A stretch of DNA of 64,000 nucleotides from Magnolia sinica (Eukaryota; Streptophyta; Magnoliopsida; Magnoliales; Magnoliaceae), in contig NC_080586.1 of assembly GCF_029962835.1 (NCBI RefSeq), positions 67,767,501 through 67,831,500 of the forward strand. The letters run 5' to 3'. Shown piece by piece: positions 54,720 to 64,000 of this stretch. The notes beneath the pieces are model-generated. The model did no database searches and was not told the origin of the DNA. It saw only the letters and a program-made list of their open reading frames with translations. The position numbers and the translations under genes were made by a program. Every line of letters begins with the position of its first letter. Positions within the stretch are counted from its first letter, which is position 1.

Positions 54720-55849
54720 TAGTCAGAACTAGAACTTGAAGATTGAGCAAGAATAGAAGGATCAAGTTGGTGCATGCCTTTGTTCAAGCGCCTAATATAT
54801 TTGCGCATATACTTGAATTGCATATCATGAGCAACAGACATGTTTTCCAACTTAACATTTATATCCTCAACTCTACCTTCTAATGCACTCAGACGTGCAT
54901 TAACATCAGATGGTACAAAATGGGATCATTAGCAGAGTCAGAATCCAGTTCCTCAAAAATATCATCCATATTAATATCAACACCAGCTTCTTCAGGACCA
55001 CCATCAACACCACCACCTTGTTCGGGAAGCAGATCCAACTTCATCTTATTAATATTTGTATTGTTGAAGATCGGATGATGGATAGGTGCTTCATCAACAG
55101 CATATCGACTAACATATGAGTAGCCAATACGGTCATAAAGTATGCAAATGGAATGTCACTATGACCAGGATGGAGACGAAATTGAAGAATAAAATGACAG
55201 ATTAAGGAAGGCAAACAAATCGAGTACCATTTGAGATAGCATGGATAACACGAACCATAAATGAAGTCAGTCGATTTATTACCCGAACGTGGATACTGAT
55301 TAGACACAAAGATTCTGTGAAGAATTCGTATTTGGGTAACAAATACCTTGCGGGAGCGCATTCCCTTTTGAGTCCATTGAACATCCATATTGCACAAGTC
55401 TTTAGTTAGCATACATTTTTCAGCCATTGAGGGTTTATCAGTCAAGTTATGAAATGGAATACCCTCATCATTCACCGGAATTTCCATAAGGGCTGAAATT
55501 AAATGACGATCAACGTCAAATGGCCCTTCTCTAGTAGAAATTTGGAAAGTTAAATTATCCTGTGAAAATGCACTAATACATGAAAACATGGATTGGGCAA
55601 TGGACCGGTATGCAGGCCCACCCCAATGCAATAAGTTAGTCCAACCTACAGCTTCAAGCATAGGAAGGATGTCAAATGGAGCAATGTGATTGACATCAAC
55701 AGGATGTTCAACGATAACCTTACGAGATCTAATGTCCCTAACAAATGATGGATCATCATTGGGAACAAGAAGATGACGTTTAGAGATAGGGGTTGATCTG
55801 GAGGAAGAAGAAGGACCACGTGAAGTAGTTTTCTTCCTCTAGAAGCCAT
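54720..55849 (-). pseudogene. Extra ORF after pol in Sirevirus-type element
   Basis: Minus strand from ATG 55849 (MASRGRK). After a 1-base frame shift it runs with a Ser-rich start, through SRKVIVEHPVDVNHIAPFD and LLHWGGPAYRSIAQSMF, then an alpha/beta-looking domain and ALMEIPVNDEGIPFH, to a TAG at about 54720. The last part has an acidic stretch (NMDDIFEELDSDSAND) and a heptad-rich coiled coil (RLSALEGRVEDINVKLENM). The domain resembles the 'putative plant transposon protein' family often found in plant retroelements. It lies where Sireviruses carry an env-like gene, but I see no clear signal peptide or membrane segment. A second frame break lies near 54920 and another near 55260. Confidence 0.65.
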
Positions 55850-56029
55850 TTGCAACAAGGAATTAAAGGAATAAAGAAGTTGCAAAGGATTGAGAAGTGG
55901 GTTTGATCAAAACAGATTTTTCACAACCCAAACCCCAAATCTCAATGATTTTCAAGATAGAGAGCTTCAAGAGAGAAAAGGAAGCAATCTTGACACAAAT
56001 ATGCAAGAAAAACGGATTTGGAACACTAA

Positions 56030-56215
56030 CCTTGAAGAACTTGAAGGATGGGTTCGACGAGTCGAAGTTCGGCTCCAAGGAGAAGAAAGAAAAAATGAGG
56101 AAGAAAGTGAAAAATCCCCAATTTGAAGTGAAACCCGTGCTCCACGATTGGTCGTGGGTATCTACGACCGGTCGTACGACTAGTCGTGTATACTCACGAC
56201 TGGTTGTATAAACCC
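56030..56215. repeat. CGACTGGTCG-type motifs in the internal region
   Basis: 'gttcgacgagtcgaagttcg' near 56050 and four further units (attggtcgtg, gaccggtcgtacg, gactagtcgtg, gactggttgta) at 56140-56205, the same motif that fills the LTR arrays. Located between RNase H and the extra ORF. Confidence 0.7.
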
Positions 56216-56288
56216 CAAAAATTCAATTTACTTGCAAATTTTACAAAAATTGAAATATATACAATATTATACAATAAGGCATAAATTA

Positions 56289-59200
56289 TCAATTTAAAAT
56301 GCACATGCCAAGATCAAATTTCATCTTTTTGAACTTGCTTTTATCAAGAGGTTTTGTGAAAATATCAGCACGTTGATCTTCGGTAGGAATATATTCTAGA
56401 GATATAACATTTTCTTCTACTAATTCCCTTATATAATGAAATCTAATGTCAATATGCTTAGTATGAGAATGTTGAATAGGATTTTTTGAAATATTTATCG
56501 CACTGGAATTATCACAATGTAATAACATAGAATCTGTTTAATTCCATAATCACTTAGCATTCGTTGCATCCAAACAAGTGTGTACATGCATTACCAGCTG
56601 CAATAACTCCAGTTGTTGAAAGTGATATAGAATTTTGTTTCTTACTAAACCAGAAACTAGACAATTTCCAATGAAAAAACAACCACCACGGTTGATTTTC
56701 TATCATCTAGATTACTAGCCCAATCAGCGAGTACCCAACTAATTGAACATTGGTTTCATGAGGATACCAGAGACCGAGATTTACGATTTGCGACATATCT
56801 AATAATTAACACGGCAATCAAGTGAGATTCTTTTGGATCGATTGATATCTTGCGCAAATACCAACACTTAGAGAAATATCAGGTCTACTAGCGATTAAAT
56901 ATAACAAACTACCAATCATACTCAGATAAAGTTTTGAGTCAACATTTTTACCATTAGAGTCTTTTGATAGTTTCGGGGTAGTACTCATAGGAGTATCAAA
57001 ATTTTTGCCATTTTCAAATCCAAATCTCTTGATTAGGTTCAAGGCATACTTAGATTGAGAAATGAATATTCCTTAAGTTGTTGCTTTACTTGCAATCCAA
57101 GGAAATAAGTCAATTCCCCAACCATGCTCATTTCGAATTGTGATTTCATCAAATCTGCAAACTCAATAGTCAAGTCAGTACAAGTTGATCCATAAATGAT
57201 ATCATCAACATAAATCTGTACCATTAAGATATGATCATTTTGTTTTTTAACAAAAAGAGTTTTATCAACAGATCCCATTTGAAAATTATGAGTTAAAAGA
57301 AATTTTGTTAGTTTCTCATACCATGCCCTAGGTACTTGTTTTAATCCATAAAGTGCCTTTTTAAGCCGATATACATGATCAATATTTTTAGAATCTTCAA
57401 AACCCATTGTCTATTCAACATAGACTTCTTCATGTAAATCGCCATTTAGAAAAGCACTTTTCACATCCATCGATAGATCTTTATCTTTCTAAAACATGCA
57501 ATGGATATAAATAGTCTGATAGATTCAAGACGTGCTACCGGTGCAAAGGTTTCATCGAAATCAATCCCTTCAATTTGAGTATAACCTTGTACCACTAGTC
57601 TAGCCTTGTTTCTAATTATATTTCCACATTCATCGACTTATTTTTGAAAATCCATTTTGTTCCAATGATGTGTTTATCTTTAGGTCTTGGTACGAGATAC
57701 CAAACATCATTTCTTACAAATTGGTTGAGTTCATCTTGCATCGCAACAATCCAATTCTCATCAGCCGGAGCTTCTTTTACGTTAGATGGTTCAATTTGGG
57801 ATGTAAAACATACATAATTACATATATCCTCAAGTTGTCTACAGGTACGAACACCAGTGAGAGGGTTTCCAAGAATTTGTGTGGTTGGATGATCTTTAAC
57901 AGTCCTCAACTCAGAATCAATCTGATTCGATGAAGTATCGGGTTTATCAATGATTAGTACTTCATCATTATTTGAATTAGAAATTGGTGTGTTTAAGTGA
58001 TCATCAATGACAACATTATTGGATTCTTGAATCACAACAGTCATTTTGTTCGGAACCCTATAAGCTCGATTGTTTAAAGAGTATCCTAGAAAAATACCTT
58101 CATCACTCTTCGTATCGAACTTTCCCAAATTTTCACGATCACGTAAAATATAGCACTTCCTCTGCCAAAAACTCGAAAGTATTTAACAGTAGGCTTTTTA
58201 TTGAACCACAATTCGTAAGCCGTTTTATTATTATCTTTTCTAGTGTAGACTCGGTTAATAATATAGCAAGCTGTGTTGACTGCTTCAGCCCAAAGATTTT
58301 TAGAGAGCTTCATGCTATTCAACATGACGTTAGCCATTTCTTGAAGCACCCTATTCTTTCTTTCTACAATTCCATTTTGTTGTGGAGTTTTGGGAGCAGA
58401 GAATTCATGTAATATTCCTTGGTCGATACAGAACTTCTCAAAATTGCTATTCTCAAATTCAGATCCATGATCACTACGAATTTTACTGATTTGAGAAGAT
58501 TTTTCAGTTTGAATCCTTTTGAGAACTTTTCTTACTTCTTCAAGGGTTTCAGATTTATCCCTTAAGAAGACTACCCAAGTGAATCTGGTAAAGTCATCGA
58601 CTATTACCAAGATATACTTTCTCCCACCACGACTTTCCGTTCTGGTAGGTCCTATCAGGTCCATGTGGAGAAGTTCGAGTGGTCTTGATGTGGTATTTGA
58701 ATTCACCTTTTTGTGTGAGTTCTTTGTTTGTTTGCCTATCTGGCACTCACCACATATTTTATCTAATTTTTGAAGTTTGGGTAAACCTCTTACAAGTTCT
58801 CGTTTGCTCAATCGATATAAATTTCGATAATGTACATGTCCAAGACGTTTGTGCCATAAGTCGGTCTCGTCTGTATGGACCATGTAACATGTTTGATTAG
58901 ATGAGCTGGATTCACTAATAATATAGCAATTTTCAGAGGTTCTACCGAGTTAATATTACAGAACCCTTATTGTTTAGTATTTCACAACTTTGATTAGAAA
59001 ACCGAACATTATGATTATTATCACATATTTGTGATATACTAAGCAAGTTGTGCTTTAGGCCTTCAACGTATAAAACATTTTTAAACACCTGGAAGATTAA
59101 AAGTTGAACCGTACCTTGGCCTATAATCTTGCGATTGCTACCATCACCAAATGTGGTGAACCATCAGTCATATCTTTCAGAATCGGTGAATAAGGCTTTA

Positions 59201-61014
59201 TCACTGTCATATGCCTGGAGCATCCACCGTCTAGGTACCACTTTGAATGACTTGTAGCTTTGAAAGCGGTGTGAGCAACCAAGCGGGTGACTTTAGGAAC
59301 CCATTTCATAAGCTGTTTTGGGTTTAGGAACATAGTTGGTCTTCTTTTGTGTATCCTTGTAGGAATGACCTATAGAGTTAGATTTTAATAGCTCCTTGAG
59401 TAAATCAACTATCTTTTCAGCTAGTGGATTTCGATTCGGATTAAAGTTGACATGGCTGTTTCTAGGTTTTGAAAAGTTTTTGAATTTTTAGAAAAATCTT
59501 GATAAGTACTTTTCCCTTTTGAGTTTGAGGACTCTCCTTTAACAAACATAGGAGGAGTATACTTTTGTTTAGGAGGTAGATTTTTATCATAGCCCAACCG
59601 GGATCGATCGCCACATTTTCTTGATCCGGATAAAAGTTTTCTAACTTTGGATCACCTTGGGCATATTTCCATGTGTCCTTTAAACTCAGAAGAGAAGATA
59701 CTTCAGTTTTAAGTTTAATTTTAGATTTTAAATCAACAATTAGTGAGTTTTTAAATTCCAAATCACATTTTGATTTTTCAAAACTATCTGAAATTTGTGA
59801 TTTTTCTAAGACAAGTGAATCAAAACAATTTTTGAGTGTAGAAAACTTTTCTTTTTGACGTTTAAGTTTGTAACAATTTTACAACTTTCCTTATATAGGG
59901 CATTGTAAGCGTCTTGAAGATCATCTTCATTTTCACATTCACTATTGATTTTCTTCACATGTATAGTCATTATCATAAAATGTGAATTTGGCTAGAGTAA
60001 TAAGAGCTTTAATATCATTGAACGACTCAGTTTCAGAATCTAATTATTCAGAAGAACCTTCAGAATCAAATGATTCATCCCATGTAGCCAACATACCCTT
60101 CTTCTTGGGTTTGTCCCTTTTAGGACATTTATTTGCTAAGTGCCCATATTCTTGACAGTTGTAACATTGACTATCTTTCAAAGATTTTTGAAATTTGGGT
60201 CTAAACTTCTTTTTGTCATTTGATTTTTGAAAATCAACCCTTTTCTTGCTTTTGAAAATTTTGTAAAATTTTTTAGCTAAAAGAGCCATATCATCTTCTG
60301 AATCAGAATTTTCTTCTGAATTACATTTAGATGATTTTAGAGCGATAGATTTACCTTTAGGAGCTTTAAAGTTTAACTCGTAGGTTTGTAGAGAACCAAC
60401 TAGTTCTTCAACCCTCATATTATCCGTATCACGAAGTTCCTGGATTGCGGTTACTTTAGAATTGAACCGTTCAGGAAGTGAGCGTAGTATTTTTGCACAC
60501 ACTTTACTTTCTGGGATTTTATCGCCAAGACCCCACATTGAGTTTACAATGTCATTCAATCTAGTGTAGAAGTCCATAAACATTTCATTTTCCTCCATAT
60601 GAATTTCTTCAAATCTGGTTATGAGGAGTTGGACTTTAGATTTTTAACAATTGTAGTACCCTCGTGTGTCATTTCTAATATATCCTAAGCTTGCTTTGCA
60701 GTATCACAAGAAATGATTCTTTTGAACTCATCCGGTGATAGTGTGCAAGTAATTGCATTTAGTGCTTTAGCATTTGCACTACTCTCACTTTTCTGAAGGG
60801 TGGTCCATTGGTAATATGGTGTGGTTTTCATAGATTTTGAACCATCAACCCCAGTAACTTCCATGATAGGAGGATTCCATTCAGTCACTGTGGCTTGCCA
60901 CACATTTTCATCCATTGATTTGAGGAAGATCCTCATTCTGGCTTTCCAATAAGCATAGTTGGAGCCATCAAAGGGTGGAGGCCTAGTGACTGAAAGGCTA
61001 TCAAAATTTGACAT
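56289..61014 (-). pseudogene. Sirevirus-type Copia gag-pol pseudogene
   Basis: Domains on the minus strand, in order. Gag from ATG 61014 (PPPFDGSNYAYWKARMR) has a stop near 60680 and a knuckle CYNCQEYGHLANKC near 60160. Protease at 59290-59240 reads WYLDGGCSRHM, where the usual catalytic DSG is DGG. Integrase 58883-58150 has the zinc site (H..H..C..C) and catalytic Asp in MDLIGP, Asp in RSDHGSEF and Glu in GIVERKN. Reverse transcriptase 57780-57060 includes YGLKQVPRAWY and the IYVDDIIYG active site. RNase H end 56528-56289 includes HCDNSSAINISKNP and HIDIRFHYIRE. Several frameshifts and stops separate the pieces, so it cannot be active as read. Best-preserved blocks are integrase and gag. Confidence 0.93.
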
Positions 61015-62277
61015 CTTAAATAGCTTAAATCGTTAGCTCAGGAATTAAATCCAAGAATTAAAAAAGGAGCTATTAGGCTTTGATACCACTTGAAAAGGCC
61101 AAGCTATATGTCCTAGAGGGGGGGTGAATAGGACAATGCCAAATAAAAACTTATAACAGCGGAATAATAAAGAAAATGATAGCCAAATTAAATAACAATG
61201 CAGGAAAGTAAAACAACCTCAAAATTCAGATCTTGAGAGGTTGATACAAACGTTATTCTAAGGACAACCTTACACCAAAAACAGAGTTTATGGTAGGACA
61301 ACCTTATTTCTAGAAAGGTCTTTGTATCAAGTCTCAAATCGAAGAGGAATACAGAATTAAATATAAACTGAAATGAAATAACTTGTAATTAAAAATGTAT
61401 TGTTCTAGGGATAGCCATACACCATAAAAATGGCAGGGCAACCTTGCTGGAACAACTTTCAAATGAAATTGAAAATCAAGCTTATAAAGGAATAGCAGAA
61501 AGTAAATTCTAAGCTATTACAACATTCTCACAAAGCTTGAAATAATTACAACATTCACCACCATACATACATCCCACAAAAAGAATAAAAAATTAGAAGA
61601 ATAAAACAATCAACCACAACTCAAGGGATTATAGTGGTTCGCCTGTGTGTTCACCAACTGTTAAACAACAGCCACACAAAATGCTACTCCACTCCTAATA
61701 TCCTCACACAGGGGATATTAGCGTTCACTAAAAATAGGTTTTCCCAGGTTCACCCAAAACCCTTACAATTGTGTCTTTGTATGTGGGCTTACACAATTAA
61801 AAAAACCCCACTTCTGAGTTTTCCTGGCTTTCCTCAGATAACCAAAATAACAAGATTTTTCTAGCAAATCTTGAAAGAAACCAAAATAATAGAAAGGAAT
61901 TTACAATATGTAAAATACCTGAAAATCTCCTTCGTTGTAGCAGCCCGGTAGAACCAAATCAAAGTAGATGATTGAATGTCCAAGTTCAATGTCCAGGACT
62001 CGATGACAATGGTTCTAATTCTAATCGATTTTCAATTAAACCAAATAGGGCTTGCCTTAATTGATTGTGGTTCCAAAGACAGGGACTAATAATTCCTCTT
62101 TATCAAATCGATTGGAATATAAGAAACAAAATCAATTAAGATAAAGCTAAGGAAAGAGAATATTGGAGCACGGAATTATCTCTCGGAAGTTCGACGAAGA
62201 TTGGCTTGAATACTTTAATTAAATCGATGATTTCTTCCGAGATTCGTGCACTATTTATAGGTGAGAAGATCGGGTCT

Positions 62278-62615
62278 TCGACTGGTCTAGAGTGCTCTTT
62301 GACTAGTCGAAGCAGTAACAGATATTTGAAAAAATTGGCGGGATTTGCTTTGACCGTTCTACGACTGGTCGTAGGTTTCCTTCGACTGGTCGTAGGTCCT
62401 GCAAAGGTTCGCTGGACTTCGAGTCGTAGATTGTACGACTGGTCGAAGATCAGTCGACACTGTTCCTACGACTGGTCGAACAGATTCTAGGACTAGTCGA
62501 AGGCTAACAGATTTTATCCGGAATTTGTAACAAACTTACGACTGGTCGAGGAATTTCTTAGACTGGTCGAAGCAAGTCTAGGACTAGTCGAAGAAGGCCT
62601 AGGACTAGTCGAAGA
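62278..62615. repeat. Array of palindromic CGACTGGTCG / GACTAGTCGAAG motifs
   Basis: About ten units at irregular spacing of 15-45 bp, each with a self-complementary core CGACTGGTCG, GACTAGTC or CGACCAGTCG-like variant. The left LTR array is at about 53429-53756. Confidence 0.8.
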
Positions 62616-62809
62616 ACAGACCAATCACATGTAAAATAACATTCGACTTATGTATCCGAAATGACCTACTTCTAAGGTCAACCTATGGTCAAACAAACCT
62701 CAATCATGAAGTATGGACATTGAAGCATTAGGAACAAGTGACCTTGAAGTATCAGTCTTGAAGTCTTGATGTAGTTGAACTCTTCATGTAACTCAATCTT
62801 GAAAGTGGC

Positions 62810-62915
62810 TTGAGTTTCAGCTTGAGTCTTGAGTTCAGCTTGAGTTTCAACTTGAGTCTTGAGATCAGCTTGAGTTTCAGCTTGAGTCTTGATTTCAGCT
62901 TGAGTCTTGCTTTGT
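62810..62915. repeat. 30-bp CTTGAG tandem repeat
   Basis: About 3.5 units of 'cttgagtttcagcttgagtc' plus 'ttgagttcag'. Paired with the left LTR copy at about 53935-54065. It forms Leu/Lys/Ser-rich artefact frames on the other strand. Confidence 0.8.
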
Positions 62916-63124
62916 GAGCAGTTCTTGCATTCAAGAGTCTTGTCTTATGAGCAGTTCTTTCATTCAAGATCTTGAGTCTTGTACTTGAGAGCTTTGCTTG
63001 TTATGAGCTTAGCTTGTTTATGAATGTTGATCCTTGAGAAAGCTTCACTTATGCAAGTTATATATAATAGAGTATAATAGTGATTTTGGCACTACAAATT
63101 TGACAACAAAGAGGGATAGAAACT

Positions 63125-63189
63125 AAAATCAAAATCACAAAAAAAAGAACACTTTAAAAAAAATAAAAATTCAAAGCCAATTATGCCCT
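63125..63189 (+). repeat. 65-bp direct repeat, right copy flanking Copia insert
   Basis: Identical to 52233-52297, including both 8-A runs. The following sequence (aaattattccc) is ordinary flank. Confidence 0.95.
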
Positions 63190-63224
63190 AAATTATTCCC
63201 TTCTTTGTTTCAGTGGAAGGGAGT

Positions 63225-63570
63225 TATTTGATACTCGAATAGAGTACCACAGTAGATCTGCATGCACTCATAAATTGTACGCGTGGCCTATATTGACTCA
63301 AATTAACCTATTAAATTGTAGAACCTGCTTAGAACCCACTGTCATGAAGCCACAGTCCCAAAATCAGATTGGTTGGACAATCCTAACCTCGGATTTGTGG
63401 ACACCTGTTTGTTGAAATAGGACCATTGGATATTTTTCATTTCAACACTCCACTAAATGCTCACCAATCCGATGGTCAGATAAAGCGCAATCTTTTGTTC
63501 ATGATACATCTAAATTGGGACCCATAATTTGGATGAGTAGTTTTATGCCACATTTACAATTTCTAAGTGC
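63225..63570 (+). mobile_element. MITE family A, copy 3
   Basis: Starts 'ggagttatttgatactcgaa' and shares 'cccaaaatcagattg', 'cctgtttgttgaaatag' and 'accattggatatttttcatt' in order with the copies at 22850-23080 and 23463-23800. Confidence 0.65.
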
Positions 63571-64000
63571 TTGTACGTATCAGTTTTGGTGGCGAACAGG
63601 ATGGTACACCAAAACCAATTTCTAGTCCGTGCTTGGTATAAGTTTGGGTGATTGAAGAGCAAAGATGGTGAGCATGAGATTGTCCGATTCAAAAAATGCC
63701 GAGTCAGAGATGGTTCCTTTGCAAAGGTTCCTTTAAGGGGTTAATAAGGACTTTGCAATTGCTGATGGTCTTTCATTCAACTAACTTGATGTTCGAGATT
63801 ACCTTCTTTCTTAATAAAGCTTTCTATATCTATCAAAGCGTTTCTTTTGTTTTTCTCTTTCTGGTATACGTGTTCTATGTATTTTCTATGCATTTGTTGA
63901 TTGAAGATCCTGCAGCATAATAATGTTGTCTCAGTGGCCTAAGTTTGCCAGTTAGCGTTGGAAGGACATTCCAGCTTTCACCAAGGTTTAATAAATTAAA
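63571..64000. other. Right edge, no gene recognised
   Basis: AT-rich DNA; the frame at 63696-63920 shows no family resemblance. Probably still MIRO intron 7, if the gene is intact. Confidence 0.4.

Larger units (their letters stand above)
52298..63124 (-). mobile_element. Sirevirus-type Copia retrotransposon with truncated outer LTR ends
   Basis: Minus-strand element: right LTR 61091-63124, primer site 61088-61077, gag-pol 61014-56289, an extra ORF 55849-54720, polypurine region about 54254-54268, left LTR 52298-54251. The left LTR lacks about 60 bp present at the same end of the right LTR (61091-61150), and the right LTR lacks the last about 5 bp (tagca). The LTR pair is highly similar, so the copy is fairly young. 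The whole insert is bracketed by the 65-bp direct repeat. The Sirevirus call rests on large LTRs, domain order and the extra ORF after pol. Confidence 0.9.
61091..63124 (-). repeat. Right (5') LTR of Sirevirus-type element
   Basis: Minus-strand 3' end is CTTTTCA at 61091, followed by AG and the primer site TGGTATCAAAGCC (61088-61076). Full-length at this end. The other end stops about 5 bp short at 63124, where the 65-bp repeat begins. CGACTGGTCG array at about 62278-62615, CTTGAG repeat at about 62810-62915. Confidence 0.92.

Overview
The window is nuclear DNA of a flowering plant with a large, transposon-rich genome. The evidence is AT-rich non-coding DNA, plant-type LTR retrotransposons (Copia and Ty3/gypsy), a PIF/Harbinger transposon, LINEs, many MITEs, and one intron-rich host gene. 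Several short-repeat families built on 'gtgggcccacc..gatgtatgtg..ccgtccatcc' remind me of magnoliid genomes, but that is a weak impression, not a proof.

Region 1 (1-22171) is a nest of mobile elements. The oldest layer is a decayed Ty3/gypsy element read on the minus strand: left LTR remnant 2065-2218, polypurine tract, gag-pol remains 7817-12239, primer site near 12280, right LTR 12297-12803 plus 21668-22171. Between pol and the left LTR it carries a plus-strand (antisense) plant-mobile-domain (PMD) gene with its own TATA box. Three later insertions broke it: a Copia element (1-2064) in the left LTR, a 2264-bp solo LTR (3919-6182, TSD CCCTC) inside the PMD gene, and an 8861-bp PIF/Harbinger element (12804-21664, TSD TAA) in the right LTR.

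The PIF/Harbinger element is the most interesting object. It has intact terminal repeats and three plus-strand genes: a DDE transposase (17194-18595), a Myb/SANT-like DNA-binding partner (18825-19977) and, unexpectedly, a small protein with an RNase H1 N-terminal / viroplasmin hybrid-binding domain followed, past one stop codon, by a hydrophobic tail (20366-20776). Each gene is spoiled only by one or two nonsense codons, all of the type C-to-T deamination would make.

Region 2 (22172-26667) is intergenic DNA with MITE copies. Region 3 (26668 to beyond the right edge) is the one clear host gene, a mitochondrial Rho GTPase (MIRO). Its first seven exons (to 46177) can be read exactly; together they encode the N-terminal GTPase, both EF-hands and part of the linker. 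The introns are swollen by L1 and RTE LINE fragments, nested MITEs and low-complexity tracts. I found no further exon up to 64000, so either intron 7 exceeds 17.8 kb or the gene is broken.

Region 4 (52298-63124, probably inside MIRO intron 7) is a Sirevirus-type Copia element on the minus strand with approximately 2-kb LTRs, a gag-pol pseudogene and an extra ORF after pol. Both outer LTR ends are missing, and the insert is flanked by a perfect 65-bp direct repeat instead of a normal 5-bp target duplication. This suggests it arrived by break repair rather than by integrase.
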